64,000 nucleotides of DNA from NCBI GenBank assembly GCA_026874595.1, contig CM049313.1, forward strand, positions 38,594,659 to 38,658,658. Direction: 5' to 3'. The position numbers and the translations under genes are program-made. The notes below the pieces were generated by a model. It did not search any database. It was not told the DNA's origin and worked only from the letters and a program-made list of their open reading frames with translations. The stretch comes from Sipunculus nudus (lineage: Eukaryota; Annelida; Sipuncula; Golfingiida; Sipunculidae). Shown here piece after piece: positions 50,585 through 62,419 of the stretch (position 1 is its first letter; each line of letters begins with the position of its first letter).

Positions 50585-51560
50585 AGAGCAGCTAAACAGC
50601 TGCCATTAGCATGGGCTACCTCTACACTGTCTACATATAATCAGTTTGTTAGCAGGCTAAGTCTGTATTGTCAAGGCGGTGATCCGAGTTTGGCCACACC
50701 AGGTAATGTGGTCGATCTACTTTGCGAAATAACAGATGGGTCGGCGCGCCCTGAATCTCACCTAAAGTTGGCAATGGCCGCCATAAAAATGTTACTTTGA
50801 TGCTTCGAGTATGTCCTCGCCGACCCATAACCCGATTGTTAAAAAATGTATTCTGCATTGGTCAAATCAGGTACACTTGCAACGGCAGCGCGCACTAAAG
50901 TGGTGCCACTAGAGCCGTTCTAAAGACTGTTTAAAGCATGGCGTGATAACAAAGACCTAAGTACGGATAGATTACGCCTCAAAGCCATTACTCTGTTGGC
51001 GATAGTGTTCATGGCCAGACCCTCTGATCTGGCCCCGCGGGGACAGAGGTTTGATCCATCTACAATGACTTGCAGCGCTCATGTGCTTTCAACTAACAAC
51101 ATGGTTTTTGAAGATGACGGTTCTCTTGTGGTTCGGTTTTTTTGGTATAAAGAATGACACTTCGCGGTCTGGTTTTGGGATGGTGATTCCTCCAACAGAT
51201 GACCCTCGGACAGACCCGGTACAATGCGTGCGAGAATATATCTATCGTACAGCCTCCATCAGGGGGGATATTCCAGACAGTCCACTATTTTTCACGCTCA
51301 GACAGCCTTATCAGGCGGTGTCAAGTTGTAACATAAGTAAAACTTTAGGGCAAGCCGTAGCCCTCGCCGGTTTAGACACCAAGGTGTTTAAAGCCAAAAA
51401 CTTCCGGCCTTCCGCCGCTACGGCTGCTGTAACCCAGAACGTTTCACAGGAGGCTGGCATGCAAATTGGTCGCTGGAAAATACTGGCAGTTTTCCAGGCA
51501 CATTATGTTTATCCTCGTGCACCAGCGTCATACACGGATGGACTCCTGGGTGGAGTCTAA
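50585..51560 (+). pseudogene. Ngaro tyrosine recombinase, broken
   Basis: The N-terminal core-binding part is at 50585-50800 (LSTYNQFVSRLSLYCQGG), ending in a stop. The catalytic part is in another frame (51081-51560): DTKVFKAKNFRPSAATAA with the box II arginine, then IGRWK and HYVYP with the nucleophilic tyrosine. The usual HxxR is KxxR here. Such recombinases integrate the circular cDNA of Ngaro elements. Confidence 0.75.
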
Positions 51561-51748
51561 TTTTTATTACCGCTTTACGTAGCGTATTTATGGACTTGTT
51601 TCCTACTGATCCTTTAATATGTTTCTGTTTGCTTATGGTCGCTACGGTGGTAATCCAATGTACCTTCTATTTATACTTTTGTACTACCGCATTGTATGTG
51701 AACTTTAGTTATTTCACGGGTGCAGGTGTTCTTCATTCTCCTCATTAT

Positions 51749-51800
51749 GGCTTGACAATAAAAATTTCAAAGTCAATGTAAAGTAAGTTTGTTAAAACTG
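51749..51800 (+). repeat. Ngaro split direct repeat B1
   Basis: GGCTTGACAATAAAAATTTC onward to TTTGTTAAAACTG. It contains an AATAAA polyadenylation-type signal. Repeated at 51983. Confidence 0.85.
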
Positions 51801-51886
51801 TAGTCATGTGACTTGAAATTTTTAGAGGTCAGAGGCCACGCTCGCACCGGACGTTTTCAGCGAGCGTGGTATCTTAGTTCCGTGCA
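51796..51886 (+). repeat. Ngaro split direct repeat A2
   Basis: Copy of A1 fused directly to B1 through the shared AACTG, with the same perfect CCACGCTCGC hairpin. Confidence 0.85.
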
Positions 51887-51982
51887 AGGTTTTTATTTGT
51901 AATTGTAATTTCACAGGTATATATGTTGGTTCAGACTAGGTAAATGATAAGCTTTGTGGATTGTGTGTATCTAAGAGGCTAA

Positions 51983-52034
51983 GGCTTGACAATAAAAATT
52001 TCAAAGTCAATGTGACGTAAGTTTGTTAAAACTG
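51983..52034 (+). repeat. Ngaro split direct repeat B2
   Basis: Second copy of B. Its final AACTG is the right end of the element, and the flank continues CTTATAGGG. Confidence 0.85.
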
Positions 52035-54100
52035 CTTATAGGGCTTCCCGGGTGGTTGTTCCTTCCAAGACGCCCGAACGTGGAAAAGCCTTGTGGTTAC
52101 GTTTACAGTTCTCGCTATCTAGGGGATCAATCGGAAAAGCAGCCGGCTTCTACTTGCATTTCGTTCTGGTACCCAAAAACTCGGGACCGAGCCTGATTTA
52201 TAAAATTAAATAAATACTTTTGTCGACGCTCCTTATTCTAAGAAGGTAAGTCCTAAAAAGTCCCTGTCACCAATGCATGAGATTGTTTAGAGGGTCCAAC
52301 AACGTAATATCTCCCTTAGGGCTATCCATGGCCGATTTAAAAGTGGTGGACTGCTCATCAAGGTTTCACTTGGTTAAAGGAAAAAATAGCAACTGAATTG
52401 GAATATCGTACAAAGATATTGCAGCCATGGGCGAGTCCAAGCAATGTCCATTCGTATGAATATTGTCAAATGTGCAGTCCCCCATTTCCAAGACAAAAAC
52501 AAGAATATCAGATCCACCCTCTGACGGAAGCCATCCTGAGCGCTCCATGGTGATCAGCTGCTCTATGGTTTCCATACATGTTACAGGTGTGTGTTTCCAT
52601 GCCTTCTCCTGCATCAACCTCCTCAGCTTCTCTGTAACAGAGAATAATTCCACCTACCCGCTTGGAGGTACAACACCTCATGGCAGAGGGGGTTTTCATC
52701 GAAGGTAGCAAGTCTGGGCACGGCCAAGAGGCGGATTTCAACAGCCACTTGAACGACATTAGATGGCGAACAAACGAGAAGTTGGCAACGCATCAAAGAA
52801 CAGTCCCACTCCGCCCTAAAAGGCAAACCTCCGGATCTCTTAATTACCATTAAGGAAAATCTAGGCCATCTCTGACCTCAGCTCTTTTCTTTCTTTGGCG
52901 GAATAAAGCAGTAAATAATCTAACCATTATTCTGGCATCTCAAAGATGCTGGCAGGTTCACAGGCTCGGGTATTGGTATTATTTTGTAATAGGAAATTAC
53001 CCTGTACTTTTTCAATAAGGTCACTGGGGTCTTACAACTAACCCTCAATGGGACTTCGGAGACAGACTCGGAACTCCCAGTTCTTTTAACAAGATGTTTA
53101 GCAGCCGGGCTTCCCAACTGGGGCTGTCGAATTCCGTAGGGTTAATTTTCCGAACAGTTAACCCGGCAATGATGGGCTTTTCTTGAGAATTGAAAAACCA
53201 TGTAGGATTCCTACAGTTTTTATTTCTCATGGAGAAAAAAAAACAGAATTAGTACCATACTTCGTCCCCTCGTGCCTGGCCTTCTCAGGGAGGAACGAAA
53301 AAGGACAGGTCGCTTCCCCCATGTAGTGCTTTTGGCATACGTGACCCTTCATGCCACCTTTAACTGATTCTGGCATGGCTGAGACCTAATATAACGGGAA
53401 AATGGGTTCTGCGTGCTGGGCATATTGAATACCAGGACGGATAGCATGGAATCATTGTAGTACCAAAACAAAATAAAATAATCGAGAACAATAAAGTTAA
53501 TTTGGGATCTTATGTCCTAGTTTCAGCATGTTTGAGAGCTGAGATCTTGAAACATAGATTTTGAATATAATCAAAGATGCCGGTCATACAAACCCAATAC
53601 CAGGATGATAACAGTTTTATTTCTCTTTTTTTTTCCTTCTTTAAATAGTGAATTGTCATGTATCCTTTCCAAATGTTTAGCTATATCATAAAAATATCAA
53701 TTTGGCGGCATACAGTCATCTGACTCTACAGGCCGCAACAAAAATAATTGTTCTGCTGGATCTCTGTTCCCATTTTTGCGGACCTCTTATGTTGGAATTG
53801 ATGCCTAGTATTCTATCATATTTAGCTCTTGCTTCGATTCCATTTATGAATTCTTACATATATTTTGGTAAATTGCTAAATGTGGCCTATGTGCACCATC
53901 TTTAAGAAATGAATCACATATTTGTATTTTCCAGCACACTAAGTAATTGTGTCTCAAGTTAATTTTCCTTGAAAACCCATTCACATTCTATAGAACACAC
54001 ACCCAGCCCATCATGTTATTCTTAGATCAAGGTTAAATATATTTTTTTACAGAGAACACAATGCTGGTTATCTTATTAGTTGTTTTCCGTTAATGCTATT
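52035..54100. other. Unassigned sequence right of the Ngaro element
   Basis: Open frames up to 95 codons on both strands at 52366-52850 and a 61-codon minus frame at 53045-53230. None carries a recognisable domain, and overlapping frames on both strands are equally open. Probably decayed retroelement; not called as a gene. Confidence 0.3.
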
Positions 54101-54229
54101 AGGGCCTCGCTTCAATAGAAGGGGGTGCCCCTATAGTTATCACCCTGTCCGTACACAAATTCATTTCCGGATGATAACTCCATTTTTGATTCGCATATGG
54201 ATTTTAAACTTAATATATAAATGACCCAC

Positions 54230-54905
54230 CACTAAGGCAAGAACCCTGTTGATCTTTGGGTCATGAGGAAAAGGTCAAGGTGTCAGGACTCACATTTATA
54301 TAAAAAAACTGTGTGGATGCATTTTCAGCTAAACTTCCATGCCAGTCTTTCCATCTTACACATATATGATACCTGCCAACAGGGAAACATATCTATCAGT
54401 CTTGGGGTCACAAGTTCAAAGGTCAAGGTCACAGGAGCCATCTGTCCACATATTCATTTCAAGATGATAACTCCAGTTAGGATTCACATATGGATTTCAA
54501 ACTTGAATTTTATATGGCCCAAAACTAAAGCAAACATCCTTCCTCATTTAGAGACATGAGGTCAGAGGTCAAGGTCACAGTCCCCACATCTTCAAAAAGA
54601 TTGTGAATGCATTTTGAGCCAAACCTTTCATGCCAGAGGTTCTGTCTTACATATACAGCTCACCTGCCAATAGGCAAATGTCCCTTTCCCTATTGGGGTC
54701 ACAAGGTCAAGGTCACAGGAATCATCTATACATTCATTGATTTCCAAAACCTTTCATAACTTCAGTTTGGATTCAGATATAGATTTCATACTTAATATAA
54801 ATATGGCCTACCAAATAAGCAAGAACCCTTTTGATTTTGGGACGTGAGGTCAGAGGTCATGGTCTCAGGACTATTTCTATAAATGTGTGAATGCCTTTTA
54901 AGCCA
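54230..54905 (-). repeat. TGACCTTTGACCT-rich repeat, copy 3 (inverted)
   Basis: AGGTCAAGGTCAC units in opposite orientation (for example TTCAAAGGTCAAGGTCAC near 54415 and GAGGTCAGAGGTCAAGGTC near 54558). They are interspersed with the reverse of the GAAATCCATATG and CACCTGCCAA blocks seen at 22-23 kb. Confidence 0.7.
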
Positions 54906-55056
54906 AACATTTCGTCACGAGGTTGACCCCTCCAAGAGAGGATAATATTCAATTATCTTCAATTTTTAGTCTTCATAATGTCACAATTATGCGTCATGTA
55001 TCTGCAGTAACATATATATGCAGCAGATTGTCTCTGGGATATAAGTTTATATTTGT

Positions 55057-56245
55057 GTATCCGCCAAAACGAAGTTTTGCGGATACTATGTTTTTGACCG
55101 GGCTCCGCCGCCGCCGCCGCGTTCGTTTCTGGAGAACTCCTCTGAGACTACTGGACGGATTTTTCCAAAACTTACACAAATTATCGGGTCACATGTGAAC
55201 TGGTGCCTAACCAAGTGACCTTGACTCTGACCTTTCCTCTCTGCCCAGCGTCCGTTTGTGCGTCTGTTTCCACACATAAACCTACATATCTCGGGAACCG
55301 TTTGACCGATCAGGAAAATATTTTTTACACAAATGTAGCCCTGGGATAGCTTTATAACATACACAAAAAAGGTGGCGCCACCTGCAACCATGTTTGCACA
55401 GTGTCCATCTGTTCATCTGCCTTGGGTTAAAATCACTCATATCTCTGCAGTGGTTTGACTAATTCACCTAAAATTCGGCATGCGTATACATCCTAGATAG
55501 CTTTCTTGATTTTATGACAGGTGGCGCCACCTACATTCACGTTAACGCTGCAGACATCCAAGTTCATATCTCGGGAACCGTTTGACCGATCAGGAAAATT
55601 TTTTTTCACAAATGTAGCCCTTGGATAGCTTTATAACATACACCAAAATGGTGGCGCCACCTGCAGCCATTTTTGCACAGCCCCCATCTGTTTGTCTGCC
55701 TTAGGTTAAAATCACTCATATCTCTGCAGTGGTTTGACTAATTCACTTGAAATTCGGCATGCGTATACATCCTAGATAGCCTTCTTGATTTTATGACAGG
55801 TGGCGCCACCTACCTTCACGTTCACGCTGCAGACATTTTAGCTCATATCTCAGGAACCGTTCGACCAATCAGGAAATTTTTTTACACAAATGTAGCACTT
55901 GGATAGCTTTATAACATACACAAAAAAGGTGGCGCCACCTGAAGCCATTTTCGCCCATCGTCCATCTGTTTGTCTGCATTGGGTTAAATTAAAAATCACT
56001 CCTATCTCTGCAGTGGTTTGACCAAATTACCTGAAATTCGGCTTGGGTATACATTCTAGATAGTTTCTCTTTCAAATAACAGGTGGCGCCACCTACAATC
56101 ATGTTTATGTGGCAGAGATCCATTCTAATATGTAACACATGTAACTCTATTTCCCCTTGTCACTCAGTCCATGCCTCACTTCACCCGTCCTTCTCTGATT
56201 TTGGCGGATACACGTAGTCGCTTGTCGACTACCCGAATTCTAGTT
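55057..56245 (-). mobile_element. Family B element, copy 4 (inverted)
   Basis: Reverse complement of the family. It begins GTATCCGCCAAAACGAAG with the GCGGCGGCGGCGG cluster near 55110. About 280-bp units follow, with AGGTGGCGCCACCT palindromes at about 55372, 55520, 55650, 55800, 55930 and 56080. It ends GTAGTCGCTTGTCGACTAC, then CGAATTCTAGTT. Confidence 0.8.
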
Positions 56246-56567
56246 TATTAATCTCTTCGGTAGCGATTAAATATATTGAACATGTTATGCATCAGTGCAC
56301 ATTTATTTTCAGAGGACGACTCGTAAAACACGAGAGTGGGTTCGGAAGTAAGGCTGGACCTCTTTTGACGCATATTTAGTTACAATTAAAGCACTATTTG
56401 AATTTCGCTTGTTGAAATATATATTTATAGAAAGGCCTTTTCTGCAGTTTGGGCTGCTCGTAAATCAGCATGCACATCCTCGTGTACAGTTTATTCTCCC
56501 CAGTTTGTGTTCGTGATAAAGTTGAATGTAGATGTTCTGAAGCCCATCACTGTTTTTTCAACTGCAG

Positions 56568-56632
56568 GGTGACAGCTGAGAGAGACAGATTGTTGGCGTT
56601 GTCGATGTTTAGCGTTCTCGTATCTACTGCAG
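56568..56632 (+). other. Possible non-coding exon upstream of the SLCO-like gene
   Basis: A 65-bp segment lies between an acceptor-like CAACTGCAG and a donor-like GTTAGTAA. It holds no obvious coding capacity. Its strand and position fit a 5' UTR exon of the transporter 5 kb downstream, but there is no transcript evidence. Confidence 0.2.
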
Positions 56633-57039
56633 GTTAGTAATCGGAATTTCATACAACAATATATATATTGAACAAGATCAAAGTGTTTTCATTTTCAAAG
56701 AGTTACATTTTCGTGTGAAGAAGTAGACAAGGTCACAGACAGGAGGAGAGCTAAGACCGTAATGTGTCGAGACCATGACTCCGTAGCCTTGTGTATATAT
56801 TATTGTACCCTCGTCAGGAAGTTATATGGTTTGCACTGCACCTGCACGAGATTTCAACTGTTTACGAACATGCTGTTACTCTTTTATATTATCATACCAT
56901 CATAGCCAAAGACATTTTACAGGTTATTATACAACTAAACCCCACTGTTTCGCATGAAAAATTCAAATATCTCTTAAGTTCATAATGTATCTATTTTCAT
57001 TTATTTTGGTATTGTGAAAATTAAATAATAACATTTGAA

Positions 57040-57068
57040 ATATATATATATATATAATGTTATATATA

Positions 57069-57138
<70 letters not shown>
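57040..57138. repeat. (AT)n microsatellite
   Basis: About 100 bp of nearly pure AT dinucleotides with a few interruptions. Confidence 0.95.
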
Positions 57139-60100
57139 CACTGGCGTGCTGACGGTGTAAATAATTATAATTATTATGGATAATGTAAATCATCTTTCAT
57201 TAATACCGTATTAGACAATTCCTTTAAGTATAAATTAATATTTTGCAATATTTACTGTTAAGAGTAAGAGGGATTCATGTGAATATCACTAATTCCTAAT
57301 GGAAACAATATTCTTAAGGTGTATGAAATCGACAGCTTTCATTATAAACAAGAAATACGTGAGGCACGCTTAATTGGTGCGAAATTCTCGGACAAAATAA
57401 AACAATATTGCATTGCAAAAAAAATTAAAATACATATACAAATATTAAATTTGTCTATGTTTAAAAATTTTTTAAAAGGCAGAAGCTAGAGTCACGAGGA
57501 GGCAATTTACTGGAGCTTTTACAGTCCTTTTTACTGTTTAAATTTAATTAACAAATTTAATTATTTGCCCTTTTTGTGTGACTGTATTCATCTATACAAT
57601 ATACAAATAGCACGTGCATCTATGTTTTCATTGCATCTTACTAACGTGTATTTTGTAATTCATTATATTAAGAAATATATCTTATATATAAATGTATATG
57701 TATTATATTAAAAATTTGCCGTGCATAATTACCACTACTGGTATATTTTTATTCTCTTGGAGCAATCAACAAATATCAAATAAAAAGTAACATGATTAAT
57801 AAAATGATTCTAAATGTCAGGATGTGAACAAAGACAGGATTTAAATAAACAATAACTAAATATATTTTTTCTCTGTATGCTTTAAGCTACAACTGTTGTT
57901 CATAGAATCGGTATTCATGATATGTGATAATCTGAATTCATATCATAATATTTTTTTTTCTATTTCAAATGTTATTTTATACATCACTGAACTGGTTTTA
58001 TCATATCATAAAAGGAGCGCATGTCAACTGTATGACCGGAAGGACAACTAGCTAAATTTGCACGGGCTGACCTTTGCCTTCCAGATTCTGGGGTCTTGAT
58101 TATACGTCACCTGCAGCCCGCGCGTGGAGAAACGAAAAGAGGACCGAAAGGAAAAACGAAAAGAGGACCGAAAGTAAAAGGAAGATGACTGAAAGCAAGG
58201 AGGCTCAGCTGATGTTAAGAACCAAACTGAGGATAAACATATATAACACTAAAGTATGTTATTTTAATAGTTATAACACCTTACATCGGATTCAGCTGAA
58301 ACTTATATAGATACATGTATAAAGGATTCGTATAAGCGCCAAACTTTATAAGCCATAATTTAGCGAAAGGGTACTTAATGTACAAAGAACAATTCTGGGT
58401 GCATATGTATGTTAAAGCGTGAGTGTGCTGTTTATGCGCAAATATTTGTCAGTGTTGCATTATACCCATTAATGATGGTTTAAGGCTGTTGTTTAACGCT
58501 TTTATTCCACCCAGGCCCAAAGCTATTGATAGGCCTTTCATTATTCCATGGCTACAAAATATATAAAAGTTTAATTATATTTCGTATAGTGATTTACTCG
58601 TGGGTAATAAAATTATCAAAAATATGCATTGTCGTTTACCAAGTATTGAAGATTAAGTATTTAATGATTCACTGCTGCTATGGATAAAACTGATAATTTT
58701 AAACATTTCGCGCGCACATACAAATGGATAAAGAATACCATCAGTGACAGCATTGTGCAAGGATGAATCCCTAGGAATAAAACTTATGTAAAAGAACCAA
58801 AAAAAAACATTGATTTTAACTTGTCGATTAGATCTTAATCTTTAATTTGATACGAAAAAGTAAACTTTCCATCAATTTGCATTAACTGGTATCTGGAACA
58901 CTCCACAAATTGCGTCAGTTTGTGATTATTTTTAATTTTTGCCACCTGATCATTTAATCAAGCAGAAGAATAATTAGAATATAAAATTTCGTATTTCTAG
59001 ATTTTGTCGGCCACGTTTTTGTTCAGAATTCTTTTGACAACGTTTCATTATATCCCGACACCGAATATTTTCCACGTTTGCTAAAAATCTGCAAAGTGTC
59101 TCGTATCTCATATGACGTTTACAATCCGCCGATAACCGAACTATTCTTGTCTTAAATGCACCCGACAAATCTCGAAATTGTCAAATTAATTATTTACTGC
59201 ATTCTAACAAACATTCGGATAATAAAAGTAATGACTGCTTCTTAGCCTGTGGGTGACTCGGCATGTAGAGTCACTGTCTATGAGATACCTCCTTCAGTGG
59301 GCCCCGTGTATGTCAAGCACGCAATATCCTGATTATGTATACATTTCAAAGTCCGTCTTAAGGGGTGGCACCCATGTCAACTCCCGTTATCTCACTATTA
59401 AGGCTACCTATATCGGAATCCTCAGCCGTGTCAGGAATACTCCCTGACGGACATATATCGTCATTGAACCAGTAAGTAGACTAAATATTTAATATATTTT
59501 TTTTCCATCATACAATTTATTGTTATAAAATTTTATTATCATTTGTCCATTTAGTCTTCATGCTCCCGAAGATGAGAAATGGATAGGATCTTTGTGGAGT
59601 AGTTAGCAATTATCTATAAAAGAAACTCCTGGCATTTAAACAAACACAACTTAGTAATCTGTTTATATTTACCATTCTTTATTTATTTGTTAATTTTGTT
59701 AAGAAAATAAAAGGTTTAAAGGCGTTCAGTTTTTGCATCCAGTCCTAATGTGCGACACGAAATACATGAAGTTCTTATTTTACTGAAATGCAGTTACTCG
59801 GAGTACATTTAGGGTAGGCCTATAGATCTGTTTTCATAATTTTATCATGTAATCTTCCCATACCAAATCCAAATCACGTACACAAGGGATACCTTCGGAG
59901 TAAGTTAAAAGGCGTGAAGAACGTTAAGTACAAGTCAAGGGTGTTATAAAACCTTAATTACGGTTCAGAGTGGTGACAGAAATTACAACAATGTTATAAT
60001 GGGGGGGGGGGGGGGGGGGCTAGTGTTTGTGTGTACGCTAAAGAGCAATAATACCTGGCGAGTGACCATATGCATGTATCGTCGATGATCTCGCGTAAAG

Positions 60101-61740
60101 ACTAATCTCATAAACAGTGTATGTGCTCTTGACCGTGTTTAAGGACACGGGTTTCTTTTATATCTGTTTATTTATGCTTACTTATGTTAAAATATGCATG
60201 ATTTGTGCTAATGACCCGAGAACAAGAACATAGGAGCCCTATTGGAAAAAGGTTAATGCTGTTTTATGTTGTTTTTATAATTTCGTTTGGGCAATATCAA
60301 TTTTAATGGGTTAAAACGCACATAAAAATCACTATGGGGTGACTGGCACACCACTTTTTTATACACTATAACGCTAAAGGTCCACGCCTTGAAAGTTTAG
60401 TCATGTTCTATATATTTCTTTAAGAAAACATCGCATGATCGATCGTAAAAAATGATATTCATGTCCACATTGCAAACCTATGTATTCAAGACAAACTTAA
60501 GTTCAAATTTAACATCTGACGCATAGAAGAAAAATCAAGCATTGGGAAGAATGAATCAAGATTCTGTTTAAAGAATCTGTATTGCATTGTTTGTCATACT
60601 AACTGCTGACCCATCAATGGCAGTATAATTGTATCTCCTGACAAAGTGGTGGGATAATATGGTTAAAGCACGGTCCCGCAGCCGCCGCCGCCGAGTTTCT
60701 TGCGAGCGAGATATCTAGAAAAAATAGTTCACGGATCTTTACCAAACTTAATACGTGCATTAGTATGGGCAAAAGGACAAAGCCTATTCAAAATGAGGCC
60801 ATGACCTTACTATGAGATTGAACTTAACCTTGACTAGGTCAATTTTTGGTGAAAATCACACAGAATCTAAAATATCTCATGAAAGATTGCATGAATTTGT
60901 CCAAAAATCGGGTTGACCGAAGGTCTTGGATAGTTTGGTCTTGTACGGAAGACTACTGGTATCAATTATTATTCTTTTCTTCTATTTGCTTCTTTTGGAA
61001 CCCTCAATATTGCCACTTTACAGTAATGTGAGCTATATAATTAAAACATTTATGGACCGATTTCATTCATTTCACTCACTCTGGTGACCTTGAGCCTGTA
61101 AAGTCTATATATGCTTCAGAAGATAAGGGCCTGTTTAAAAGGGGGGGTTCAAATGTCTGGGGATAGTACGAAATCTCCGCTGCCTGGAATGTACAGTAAA
61201 CGTTGTTTATAATGAATTGGCTTAATGTTTCCCCGAAAATTGAATTTGGGCGTGGGGGGGGGGGGGGGCATTAGATTAGCCTGTACATCTAAAAAGTGCT
61301 GTACCAGTGCGTCGCAGCACCTCATTGTGTATATAGTTGTATTTTATATAATTTGTGTCGAATATCTAGGTCTATAGTGTCTGACAGAGATGAATGTAAT
61401 TGACATTCTGCACATTCAGTATGAGGCTTTGTAGTTCCGGTTGATTCTTACGGCACGAGTTCTGTATTTTCTTATGGGTTCTGGAAACAAACGCGTATGC
61501 AAAGAATATGATAAAATAATTAACTGCATTATAAACATTCATTTACCTTAATGTTTGTTTTCTTCCACTTTTAGACAAACGATGAAGAGTTGAAGTGAAG
61601 CAGTGTTTTTAGTGTCCATCTCCATTTTCTGATTTCCCTCAGCTACAAGTTAACCAGTCCCAATTACTTTTGGTTTGAGCCAAATACCCAATACTTTCAG
61701 AACAATATAAAGCCCGAAGATATCTCAAATAACGTCCAGG

Positions 61741-62419
61741 ATGCCTGATTTAGAAAACTTTCCCGCTGCAGAGAGGCGCAGATCATCTTGGCTGCGTCCG
61801 TTTGACAACTTTAAAGTCTTCATGGTAGTGTTCTTGTTGCAATCCATGCTGCAGGGCGTACATGGGTCCTATCTGCGCGCGGTGCTCACCACTTTGGAAA
61901 AAAGGTTCAGTTGGAAAAGTTCAATGACGGGACTTCTCGTAAGTACGTCACTAATCGGAAGTGCGTTGGTATCTGTCTTCGTTGGGCATTTCGGGAAAAG
62001 GTGGCACAAACCAAGGGTTCTAGGAATCTCCATGCTCCTGACATCCTGTGCTTCCTTCTTGTGCATTACACCACATATCTTATTCGGTCCTGGTGACGTC
62101 ACGTTTGAACAAAATGATGTGCAAAACGTAACTGTCACATCAGGGACCACAAAATCAAGCTTCTGTACACTTAACCGCGCTGTGCCCATGCCTACTATGT
62201 CATTTGAGGGGCCAAACCTTAATAACAGAAGCCATGTGTTAACGGACGGGACCCAACAGAAGATCCAGAATTCCGCCAGCAATCCTGAATCGACTATTTC
62301 GTTCGTCATCTTTTTCTTAGGTCAGATGTTATATGGCATCGCTATTAATCCAGGCTGGAATCTTGGCATCCCTTTCATGCATGCCAATGTTAAAATTTCC
62401 AACAGCGTATTTACATTAG
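61741..62419 (+). CDS. SLCO-like exon with start codon
   Basis: ATG at 61741 opens a 21-residue basic cytosolic lead (RRRSSWLRPF) before helix 1. A TTCCACTTTTAG acceptor-like site at 61563-61574 suggests the exon begins at 61575 with about 166 nt of 5' UTR. The donor GTGAGT follows the split Gly codon. Confidence 0.85.

Larger units (their letters stand above)
47496..52034 (+). mobile_element. Ngaro-type (DIRS order) tyrosine-recombinase retrotransposon, frame-broken
   Basis: Structure A1 - gag-like ORF - RT - RNase H - tyrosine recombinase - B1 A2 B2, 4.5 kb. The split direct repeats A (47496-47587 and 51796-51886) and B (51749-51800 and 51983-52034) are the hallmark of Ngaro elements, as opposed to LTRs or the inverted ends of DIRS1. 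B1 and B2 differ at about 2 of 52 positions and A1 and A2 at about 5 of 91, so insertion was fairly recent. There is no target duplication, as expected for recombinase-mediated integration. Stops at 48987 and 49284 and several frame changes disable this copy. Confidence 0.85.
56246..61574. other. Region upstream of the SLCO-like gene
   Basis: Mostly AT-rich single-copy sequence. Contains an (AT)n tract at 57040-57138, a 22-bp tandem AACGAAAAGAGGACCGAAAG at about 58128-58172, poly-G at 60001-60019 and 61254-61268, and a fragment (60670-60900) with CCGCCGCCGCCG and GGTCAATTTTTGGTGAAAATC that resembles the 14-15 and 25 kb repeats. No convincing coding exon. Confidence 0.4.

Noticed and set aside
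52366-52850. Open frames on both strands next to the Ngaro element
   Set aside because: No domain recognised and both strands equally open. More likely decayed retroelement than host gene.
58074-58310. 78-codon frame with an Arg/Lys/Glu-rich repeat
   Set aside because: The repeat comes from a short tandem DNA duplication. No splice links to the transporter gene were found.
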